Part shown: positions 15,980-21,814 of the stretch, piece by piece
How positions within the stretch are numbered: the first letter of the stretch is position 1
Layout of the letters: every line of letters begins with the position of its first letter
NCBI GenBank assembly: GCA_045644145.1
Contig: JAZRGK010000053.1
Location: 1-32,951, forward strand
Length of the DNA: 32,951 nucleotides
From: Flemingiibacterium sp045644145
GTDB lineage: Bacteria; Bacillota; Clostridia; Oscillospirales; CAG-272
Direction: 5' to 3'
The notes under the pieces: generated by a model
Seen by the model: only the letters and a program-made list of their open reading frames with translations
Databases searched by the model: none
What the model was told of the DNA's origin: nothing
Made by a program: the position numbers and the translations under genes

Positions 15980-16180
15980 TCAAAACTTCTCACCATAACG
16001 CCATTCATGGAAATTTCTTTTTATACGTTCTCCATTGGGTGATTGAGAATAACACGGCCCCATATTGCCTGGAGGTTTTCCCATGCCAATCTTTTTTGTG
16101 TATCCCATACCGCAATGTTTACAGTAAAACTTTTGAAACAGAAGTCTATGGTTAACGAGCGGTTTATAATGATTATTCAT
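15980..16180 (-). CDS. Small Cys-containing (zinc ribbon-like) protein, 66 aa
   Basis: Carries CKHCG (Cys20, Cys23), a third Cys at 43 and a later His (FHEWR), so it could be a short zinc ribbon with a CCCH ligand set. Basic N-terminus. AGGAGG lies upstream of the ATG. It sits between the GIY-YIG-like and 427-aa genes with gaps of 15-20 bases, in the WYL operon. Function unknown. Confidence 0.65.
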   Translation of the reverse strand: MNNHYKPLVNHRLLFQKFYCKHCGMGYTKKIGMGKPPGNMGPCYSQSPNGERIKRNFHEWRYGEKF

Positions 16181-16200
16181 ATGAAAATCCTCCTATATTT

Positions 16201-16782
16201 TTAGTTATTCCACAATGGCCAATACCGACTAATCAAGCTTCCTTTCAATCGTCTTGTTGCGTCAATAGCATCGGCTGTATCTCCTATGACAAGAACATAT
16301 ACTTCGAGCGAATCGAAATGTTCACAAATAAGTTTATCTGCCTTAGAAGAGGAATAAGAATTTTTATGATAACACCTAAGCGCAGAACTCAAACCTCCGT
16401 TACTTAACTCTGTTGCACTTCCTATAAATACAACATGCCCCAGTTTTTCAAACCGATATAAACCAACACAATGAGTCAGTGATGTGAGATCAGCATTATT
16501 TAGATACCCGATATATTTCCACTCGGAATCCCACTCGGTAATAGATTTATTTAAGTAGAGTTTGTCCGCGTTATTATTTGTTCTTAATGTAGTCACAACA
16601 GATGTTTTCCCGACTTCAGCAAATTTATCGGTCATTCGGTTAAATTCTTCAAACTTGTCGCGTTCTGAAGAGGACATATCTGGGTGTTTACGTTCATATT
16701 CCCTCGAAAAATCTGCCCGCTGATGAGCAGTTATTCTGGCTGCACTGGAAAAGATAGTTGATAAGACATCGATGATTCCCAT
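16201..16782 (-). CDS. GIY-YIG-like protein, probably catalytically inactive, 193 aa
   Basis: The C-terminal ~90 residues fit the GIY-YIG nuclease fold: GLY (107-109) then FIG (119-121), an Arg (Arg136 in LSSALRCYH) where the catalytic Arg lies, and the closing LISRYWPLWN segment. The Glu that coordinates the metal, normally three residues before the LI pair, appears to be Lys180 (RRLKGSLI). If that alignment is right the nuclease is dead and may act as a DNA-binding or decoy domain. The N-terminal ~90 residues are helical and basic. Start supported by GAGGAG, two bases after the WYL gene. Second gene of the WYL operon. Confidence 0.7.
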   Translation of the reverse strand: MGIIDVLSTIFSSAARITAHQRADFSREYERKHPDMSSSERDKFEEFNRMTDKFAEVGKTSVVTTLRTNNNADKLYLNKSITEWDSEWKYIGYLNNADLTSLTHCVGLYRFEKLGHVVFIGSATELSNGGLSSALRCYHKNSYSSSKADKLICEHFDSLEVYVLVIGDTADAIDATRRLKGSLISRYWPLWNN

Positions 16783-16784
16783 AC

Positions 16785-17771
16785 TTATTTCTCCTCAGAA
16801 GAATTCAAATAATTATGGTACATCCTATCTATCTCTTTCTTGAATGAATCAACAAACTCCTCCGGCGCAACTACTTTCACCCACGAACCTTGACTCAACA
16901 GCCACATCTTAATCCCATCGCCATAGACTTCTGCTTCAATGAGATACTTATTACCGCCCAAGCGTTCAATAATCTTCGCTGTCGGAAGCTTGTCCAATAC
17001 AGCCTGCACAGACGGTCCACTAAACTCAAACCTTATCGTTCTGAGAGGTCCTGGCCACATGAATAGACTTCGCTTTCGAAGCAAACCTTCATCGAAAGCC
17101 GGTGAATCAAGCGCGTCTATCTTTTTACGATGAATGGTGATCTCCTTTATTCTGTCCACACGGAAATAATACGGCTTTTCGGTGTTTCCATCGGTTTTGA
17201 ATGCAATCAGATAGAAATAGTAATCGGTAAACATAACCGATGCAGGTCGAAGTCGATGGGTAACCCACTTGCGATCCATGCGGTAATACTCGATTGTTAT
17301 CTCGCGTTTTTCCGTAATGCAGTTGATAATCTGCCACAGCGTTTCCTGAACACTTTCGCAGTCGTGCTTAACTTCCGGATAGTGGTATAGTTCTTTACGA
17401 ATCAACTCATTCAGCTTCGGACGATCTTCGGTAGTCGTAAATCGCTTGAGCTTTTCAGTGAGGGTTAAAAGCTCCATTTTCGAAAAAGCTCTTGCACCAA
17501 TCATGACCTCAACAAGCGAAAACAGTTCCTTATTGGTAAGGAACTCGTCCATATATAGCCTGTAACACTTATCCTGATGGGAATACTGAAGTTCTGTATT
17601 ACCGACAAGTTCACGGTGATCAGCCAAAAAAGCCTTCAGGTCATTAATGCTTCTGCTGATACTTTTGGTTGACACTTCATATTCATTTGCGAGGTTCTGG
17701 ACGGAAATGTCCTCACCGCGCAAAGCTCTGAAGAATATTTCGAGTACCCTATATTGTTTTGTGTTTTTCAT
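16785..17771 (-). CDS. WYL-domain transcriptional regulator, 328 aa
   Basis: N-terminal winged HTH (about residues 8-65, recognition helix STKSISRSINDLKAFL), then a WYL domain (about 155-215; REITIEYY, RLRPASVMF, DYYFYLIAF, YYFRVDRIKEI) in which the name-giving triplet reads FYL, then a C-terminal WCX-like part. I start at the ATG at 17771, which has GGAGG upstream; an earlier in-frame ATG at 17822 lies upstream of the inferred -10 box. WYL regulators such as PafBC, DriD, BrxR and CapW respond to DNA damage, single-stranded DNA or phage and control defence genes. It is the first gene of its operon and sits beside palindrome A, so autoregulation is likely. The four matching sites in this island suggest that it controls all of its units. 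Confidence 0.92.
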   Translation of the reverse strand: MKNTKQYRVLEIFFRALRGEDISVQNLANEYEVSTKSISRSINDLKAFLADHRELVGNTELQYSHQDKCYRLYMDEFLTNKELFSLVEVMIGARAFSKMELLTLTEKLKRFTTTEDRPKLNELIRKELYHYPEVKHDCESVQETLWQIINCITEKREITIEYYRMDRKWVTHRLRPASVMFTDYYFYLIAFKTDGNTEKPYYFRVDRIKEITIHRKKIDALDSPAFDEGLLRKRSLFMWPGPLRTIRFEFSGPSVQAVLDKLPTAKIIERLGGNKYLIEAEVYGDGIKMWLLSQGSWVKVVAPEEFVDSFKKEIDRMYHNYLNSSEEK

Positions 17772-17785
17772 ATTAACGCCTCCGT

Positions 17786-17812
17786 GTTTTGATATTTCAA
17801 TTTTATCAAAAC
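17786..17812. promoter_or_regulatory. Second inverted repeat at the WYL promoter
   Basis: GTTTTGATA (17786-17794) and TATCAAAAC (17804-17812) form a perfect 9-bp inverted repeat with a 9-base spacer. It covers the inferred -10 box (17800-17805) and start site of the WYL operon and is absent from sites B, C and D, so it may give the regulator operon its own repression. Confidence 0.55.
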
Positions 17813-17849
17813 AATGGGACACACATGTGTCTGCTTAATCTGATATAAT
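17800..17849. promoter_or_regulatory. Divergent regulated promoters A (WYL-type site used in both directions)
   Basis: The palindrome GACA-CACATG-TGTC (17818-17831) has, 12 bases beyond TGTC on the plus strand, TATAAT (17844-17849), and 12 bases beyond TGTC on the minus strand, TAAAAT (17800-17805). The minus promoter serves the WYL operon. The plus promoter would transcribe the non-coding region that follows. Confidence 0.85.
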
Positions 17850-17855
17850 GCATGC

Positions 17856-18170
17856 AACGGTAAAAAATATACCGTGAATAAAAAGTGCGCCCCAAAAGGA
17901 ACGCACCGAAAAAGTGCTTCCCCTTTCGTTAGCTGCTACACAAACGCTCCTCCAACATGGGTATGAGAAAAAAGGGGAACACCTTTTACCAAAGTAATTT
18001 CCCATGTTGGCAACGGAGTTATGCAATTTGTGTAGCAAGAATATTATACCATATTATGTGGAAAATTGCAAGTGTTTGCAAAAAATATGCATATTTATAA
18101 CGGTCATGCGTCTTTTATGCTAATAAAAAAGAAAAATCGCAGAACTCATTTCTGAATTCTGCGATTTTTT
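17856..18170 (+). ncRNA. Candidate pseudoknotted RNA divergent from the WYL operon
   Basis: No coding frame is credible here. Downstream of the plus-strand promoter A the RNA would form: small hairpins 17857-17862/17870-17875 and 17885-17889/17902-17906; a stem P1 17935-17944 with 18027-18036 (10 bp perfect); inside it P2 17952-17961 with 18001-18010 (10 bp perfect); and a loop segment 17971-17982 that can pair with the upstream strand 17914-17926 (12 pairs, one bulge), making a pseudoknot that competes with a local hairpin 17970-17975/17982-17987. The only T-rich terminator downstream is at 18132-18170, which I take as the 3' end. A MITE-like inverted repeat is an alternative reading of P1/P2 but does not explain the pseudoknot or the promoter. 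Confidence 0.65.
18132..18170 (+). terminator. Terminator at the right end of the island
   Basis: A 13-bp perfect stem (18132-18144 with 18157-18169) rich in A on one side and T on the other, followed by T, so it works in both directions. It would end the divergent RNA on the plus strand. Confidence 0.85.
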
Positions 18171-18191
18171 GTGCTCTCAATCGGTCATTTA

Positions 18192-18239
18192 GATAACATC
18201 CTTATTTGGATGCGCCCTCTGTGAGGGCGGTTCTTTTTT
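18192..18239 (-). repeat. Right copy of the inverted end repeat
   Basis: On the minus strand it repeats the blocks seen at 1354-1396: the 17-mer (18223-18239, one mismatch) and GGATGTTATC (18192-18201). It contains the small hairpin GCCCTC/GAGGGC (18214-18228). Immediately left of it is the 13-mer shared with the recombinase leader hairpin (18173-18185). Confidence 0.6.
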
Positions 18240-18336
18240 CGCCATTGTCGCAGCCAATGGCGAGGGAAAGGCGAACCTTTTGCCAAAGCCAAAAAGGTTC
18301 GCCTCTCCCTCTTTTTTGCCCCTCAGGGGCAAAAAA
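18240..18336. repeat. Cluster of three intergenic hairpins
   Basis: Three stems follow one another: CGCCATTG/CAATGGCG (18240-18262); a long stem of about 20 bp with minor imperfections (18262-18281 with about 18291-18311); and TTTTTTGCCCC-TCA-GGGGCAAAAAA (18312-18336), a perfect bidirectional terminator-like hairpin. The density suggests a dispersed repeat of this genome rather than a single terminator. Confidence 0.6.
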
Positions 18337-18401
18337 TTCACCCTCTCCACTCCAAAACGCTTTTAACTAAACTAATTTATAGGGAGAATGTGCGTGATGG
18401 G

Positions 18402-18430
18402 TTGAAATTTGTGGAATATTGTGGTATAAT
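18402..18430 (+). promoter_or_regulatory. Promoter of the PsiE-like gene
   Basis: TTGAAA (18402-18407), 17 bases, TATAAT (18425-18430) with an upstream TGG extended -10. The leader to the ATG at 18493 is about 55 bases. Confidence 0.8.
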
Positions 18431-18492
18431 GGGTTTATGTAAGACGAAATCAGCGATATATGTCCCTTCAGAACTGGAAAAGGAGTTGTTTT

Positions 18493-18918
18493 ATGAGAAA
18501 GAAACTACAGGACATAATGTTTGAAATAAGCTATCTTTTTGAGCTTTTTATAGCAGTTATCGTCGGTGTTGCCATAATGATTCTTGCCGCACGCATGGTG
18601 GTGGATATGACAAACCTCGAACTGTACCATAAGGGCGCGGATTCCCTTGTAAAATTCCTGGATAATGCCATTATCCTCGCAATCGGCGCAGAGCTTATTA
18701 AAATGTTCTGCAAGCATACACCTGAAACTGTTATCGAAGTGCTCGCCTTTGCACTTGCACGTCAGCTTATTATAGGACATGCGGCGTCGTGGGAGAATCT
18801 TATTACTGTTGTGGCTATTGCTATCTTGTTTGCGGTAAGACGTTTCCTTCTAAAGCGTCACGATATGGTGGAAACTCCGGACGGTCTTGTTGAGGCTGAT
18901 GACGGTGCGGGTGAGTAA
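18493..18918 (+). CDS. PsiE-like inner membrane protein, 141 aa
   Basis: Four hydrophobic segments (FELFIAVIVGVAIMILAARMV; a weaker one including FLDNAIILAIGAELIKMF; TVIEVLAFALARQLIIG; NLITVVAIAILFAVRRFLL) and the overall order match the phosphate-starvation-inducible PsiE family, whose biochemical role is unknown. I start at 18493 (MRKKLQDIMFE) because AAGGAG precedes it; an in-frame ATG at 18460 adds 11 residues without a site. Single-gene unit with its own promoter and a shared bidirectional terminator. Confidence 0.8.
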   Translation: MRKKLQDIMFEISYLFELFIAVIVGVAIMILAARMVVDMTNLELYHKGADSLVKFLDNAIILAIGAELIKMFCKHTPETVIEVLAFALARQLIIGHAASWENLITVVAIAILFAVRRFLLKRHDMVETPDGLVEADDGAGE

Positions 18919-18931
18919 ATATAAATACAAA

Positions 18932-18959
18932 AAAAGCCGTCGTACCGCCGACGGCTTTT
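18932..18959. terminator. Bidirectional terminator between psiE-like and metF
   Basis: AAAAGCCGTCG (18932-18942) pairs with CGACGGCTTTT (18949-18959); A/T runs on both sides let it end both convergent genes. Confidence 0.9.
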
Positions 18960-18963
18960 CGTT

Positions 18964-19839
18964 CTATCCGAGTATATCCGAAAGATTGTCAAGTATCTTT
19001 TTTGCCACATCGGGCTTGTTCATGGAGTAAACATGAACGTTTTTTATGCCGTTGGCAAAAAGGTCGATAATCTGGTCAGTAGCGTATGCGATTCCGGCTT
19101 GCTTCATGGCATCCGGATTTGCGCCGAATTTGTCCACAAGGCTCTTGAAGCGCTGAGGCATGAAGGAGCCTGAAAGCTTAATGGCGCGATCTACCTGATT
19201 TGCGTTGGTGATTGGCATTATACCGGGGATTACAGGCACGGTAATGCCTGCCTCGCGTATTTTGTAGAGGAAATTGTAAAGTAGATTGTTGTCAAAAAAC
19301 ATCTGCGTGGTGAGAAACGAGCATCCCGCATCCACTTTTTCCTTTAGATACTTAATATCATCCGATTGATTGCCGCTTTCGGGGTGAACCTCAGGATAGC
19401 ATGCTCCGCCGATGCAAAAATCCGCACCGCTTTCCTTGATATCCCGTATGAGGTCTACCGCGTGGCGGTATGCCCAATCCTTACGGTCAGATGCTTCAAG
19501 CTCGGGAGTAAGATCGCCCCTAAGTGCCATGACATTTTCGATTCCAGATGCTTTCATATCTGCTATACGTTCACGCACCGTTTCACAGGTGGAAGAAACG
19601 CATGTAAGATGCGCGAGAGTGGGCACATTGTAGCAGTGCTTAATATTGCGTGCAATATCGAGGGTATAACGGCTTGTGCCGCCGCCCGCTCCGTATGTAA
19701 CACTCATAAAGGCAGGGTGAAGCTTGGCTATTTCCTCGGTAGCAGTTTTAACGCTGTCGAAAGCGGAGTCAGTTTTGGGTGGGAAGACCTCAAAGGAGAG
19801 GGAAAGTGTATCTTTCTTAAAAAGTTCGGTAAGTTTCAT
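18964..19839 (-). CDS. metF: 5,10-methylenetetrahydrofolate reductase
   Basis: Reduces methylene-THF to methyl-THF for methionine synthesis, or in the methyl branch of the Wood-Ljungdahl pathway in acetogens. The 291-aa chain has the family hallmarks SFEVFPPKT near the N-terminus, SVTYGAGGGT, LAHLTCV, ALRGDLT, the GGACYPEVHPES segment and FFTTQMFF-like TTQMFFDN, and length is normal. The open frame extends 63 codons upstream but those residues look unlike the family; the ATG at 19839 has GAGGAA upstream and matches known starts. Monocistronic. No metV gene is adjacent, so I see nothing that ties it to acetogenesis. Confidence 0.95.
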   Translation of the reverse strand: MKLTELFKKDTLSLSFEVFPPKTDSAFDSVKTATEEIAKLHPAFMSVTYGAGGGTSRYTLDIARNIKHCYNVPTLAHLTCVSSTCETVRERIADMKASGIENVMALRGDLTPELEASDRKDWAYRHAVDLIRDIKESGADFCIGGACYPEVHPESGNQSDDIKYLKEKVDAGCSFLTTQMFFDNNLLYNFLYKIREAGITVPVIPGIMPITNANQVDRAIKLSGSFMPQRFKSLVDKFGANPDAMKQAGIAYATDQIIDLFANGIKNVHVYSMNKPDVAKKILDNLSDILG

Positions 19840-19873
19840 TGGTTTTATTCCTCGATTATTGTACTGTAGCATT

Positions 19874-19902
19874 ATTTTACCACATATATACCTTAAAATC
19901 AA
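19874..19902 (-). promoter_or_regulatory. Promoter of metF
   Basis: On the minus strand TTGATT (19897-19902), 17 bases, TAAAAT (19874-19879), about 35 bases before the start codon. No S-box or other riboswitch fits in the short leader. Confidence 0.75.
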
Positions 19903-19907
19903 GTATA

Positions 19908-19946
19908 AACGCGCCAAATAATTAATTTCATCGTATTTGGCGCGTT
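19908..19946 (-). terminator. Terminator of the ABC exporter operon
   Basis: A 13-bp perfect stem (19908-19920 with 19934-19946, CGCGCCAAATA core) starts nine bases after the stop of the second ABC gene. T-rich tails occur on both strands. Confidence 0.85.
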
Positions 19947-19954
19947 TTTGTGTT

Positions 19955-21814
19955 TTAGGTTGCGATACCTGCGTACTGATTCTTATACAGCCTGTAGTAT
20001 GCGCCCTCTTTCTTAAGAAGTTCCTCATGACTGCCTATCTCCGCTACAACACCGCCGTCAAGTACAACGATCTTGTCTGCGTCGCGGATGGTGGAAAGGC
20101 GATGTGCAATTATGAGAGAAGTGCGGTTTTTCATAAGTGCTACCATAGCGGACTGAATGTGCATTTCCGTTCGGGTGTCAACGCTTGAGGTTGCTTCGTC
20201 AAGAATGAGTATTTTGGGATCGGCAAGCACCGCACGGGCAATTGCTAAAAGCTGTCTTTGACCTTGTGAGAGATCGCTTCCGGATTCGGAAAGCTTTGTT
20301 TCGTATCCTTCCGGCAGGCGCTCTATAAATACGTCGGCGTGTGCCGTTGCGGCGGCTTTCCTTAATTCATCCTCTGTTGCATCAAGCTTACCGTATCGGA
20401 TGTTTGCGGCTATAGTGTCGGAGAATAGCACGGTATCCTGCAAAACTATGGCAATAGCCTTTCTAAGAGTATCTTTCGGGATATCGTTTATATTGATTCC
20501 GTCTATAGTGATAGCACCGCTGTCGATATCGTAGAAGCGAGTCAATAGATTGACAACCGTGGTTTTTCCCGAGCCGGTAGCACCGACTATTGCAATCTTC
20601 TGCCCGCGCTCAACATTAAGATTAAATCCCTTAAGAACCGGCTCACCCTCTTTGTAGGAGAAGTACATATCCTTAAAACAGATGTGGCCGCGGATATCTT
20701 CAACCGCAATGGGATGCTTTCCCTCGTCGATTTCAGAGGGAGATTCCATAATATCAAATACACGCTCAGCGCCTGCGATAGCGGTGAGGATCTGCGCATA
20801 CTGGTTCGCGATCTCGTTTATGGGACGGGTAAACTGCTTCGAATACTGCAGCACCGCCTGAATTGCAGGGATTCCGATAGGTGCGAATCCAAGAACACTG
20901 TAGAGGGAAAGATAACCGCCCACAGCCGCTACGAGAAGGTAACCAAGATTACCTATCATATTCATGCAGGGGCCCATAACACCGCCCCAAATGTTGGCTT
21001 TTATTCCCACCTTGCGGTAATTCTCCGCGATTTTTGAGAATTCTTCCACTGATGAGGCTTCCTTGCCGTATGCCATGACGGTCTGGTAGCCCGTAACGGC
21101 TTCTTCGACGTGACCGTTAAGCTGACCTAAAAGCTTCTGCTGTTCCACAAAGTATTTGCGCATGAATTTCGACAGATTTGTGGATACGATGATAGTTAGG
21201 GGAATTGTCACCACCGCTACAGCCGTAAGAACAGGGCTGTAGTATATCATAAGCACGAAAGAGCCAATAAGTGTGATTACAGCGGAGAAAAGGGAAGCAA
21301 TAGACTGTGAAACGGAAACCGAAATGTTCTCCACATCGTTTGTCATGCGGCTCATTATGTCGCCGTGACGGTGGGTGTCGGTGTATCGGATCGGCAGATA
21401 GGATATACGCGTGAAAAGGTCATTTCGCATAGTGCATACCGTATTCTGCGACAGCCTTGCGGCGGCGATGCCTTGGAAATATGTGAGTGCGGAAGATGCG
21501 ATATATACCACCGCCATTATCGCTACTATGGTGTAAAGTCTGTCAAAATCAACGCGCATTCCCTCGGCATCAATAGTTATGGTGCTGATAGCTTCAGCCT
21601 GAAGCGCTGGGCCTGCTAACGTAAGGGCAGCGACGAGTGTTACGGTAACAAGCAGTGCCAAAAGCAGATATTTGCTTTTGCCTATATACTTTATGAGTTT
21701 CTTTAGTGTTGCCTTAGTATTCTTGGGTTTTTCTCTTACCATAGGTCCGTGGGGACCTCCGCGCCTTGGACCCATTTGCACCATTGGGCGATCATTCTGT
21801 CTGTTCTCAGCCAT
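19955..21814 (-). CDS. ABC exporter half-transporter, canonical ATP site subunit, 619 aa
   Basis: One half of a heterodimeric multidrug-type exporter in the inner membrane. Residues ~40-320 hold six transmembrane helices (first one YLLLALLVTVTLVAALTLAG); the nucleotide-binding domain has Walker A GATGSGKTT, signature LSQGQ, and Walker B ILILDEATSSVD with the catalytic Glu present, then the H-loop IIAHRLSTI. It has an N-terminal cytosolic extension rich in Arg/Gly/Pro (about 35 residues). Its ATG overlaps the stop of the partner gene (TGATG) with GGAGGTG upstream, so the subunits are made together. The MarR gene upstream suggests a drug or toxic metabolite as inducer and substrate. Confidence 0.93.
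   Translation of the reverse strand: MAENRQNDRPMVQMGPRRGGPHGPMVREKPKNTKATLKKLIKYIGKSKYLLLALLVTVTLVAALTLAGPALQAEAISTITIDAEGMRVDFDRLYTIVAIMAVVYIASSALTYFQGIAAARLSQNTVCTMRNDLFTRISYLPIRYTDTHRHGDIMSRMTNDVENISVSVSQSIASLFSAVITLIGSFVLMIYYSPVLTAVAVVTIPLTIIVSTNLSKFMRKYFVEQQKLLGQLNGHVEEAVTGYQTVMAYGKEASSVEEFSKIAENYRKVGIKANIWGGVMGPCMNMIGNLGYLLVAAVGGYLSLYSVLGFAPIGIPAIQAVLQYSKQFTRPINEIANQYAQILTAIAGAERVFDIMESPSEIDEGKHPIAVEDIRGHICFKDMYFSYKEGEPVLKGFNLNVERGQKIAIVGATGSGKTTVVNLLTRFYDIDSGAITIDGININDIPKDTLRKAIAIVLQDTVLFSDTIAANIRYGKLDATEDELRKAAATAHADVFIERLPEGYETKLSESGSDLSQGQRQLLAIARAVLADPKILILDEATSSVDTRTEMHIQSAMVALMKNRTSLIIAHRLSTIRDADKIVVLDGGVVAEIGSHEELLKKEGAYYRLYKNQYAGIAT

Larger units (their letters stand above)
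1354..18239. mobile_element. Integrated element carrying a serine recombinase and a WYL-regulated cargo island
   Basis: Between the hydrogenase and the PsiE-like gene nearly every gene is on the minus strand, several are typical of mobile DNA (large serine recombinase at the left edge, ribbon-helix-helix protein, DUF927 ATPase, DUF6809-like protein), and the cargo from about 9.2 to 17.8 kb is visibly richer in A+T than the flanks. Related sequences in inverted orientation lie at 1354-1396 and 18192-18239, which I use as approximate limits. No relaxase, coupling protein or structural phage gene is visible, so it would have to be mobilised by a helper, be a satellite, or move only by excision and integration. 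The exact attachment sites cannot be read without an empty-site comparison. Confidence 0.65.

Noticed and set aside
17935..18036. MITE with 10-bp terminal inverted repeats
   Set aside because: The ends fit, but no target duplication is seen and an upstream strand pairs with the loop, which a simple MITE does not explain; kept only as an alternative.
17835..18038. 67-aa minus-strand frame in the region upstream of the WYL gene
   Set aside because: Runs through perfectly paired stems and the promoter palindrome; no ribosome binding site. The stems and divergent promoter indicate RNA, not protein.
3223..18170. CRISPR array or cas genes
   Set aside because: I looked for regularly spaced direct repeats of 25-40 bases and saw none; no Cas-like protein is present.
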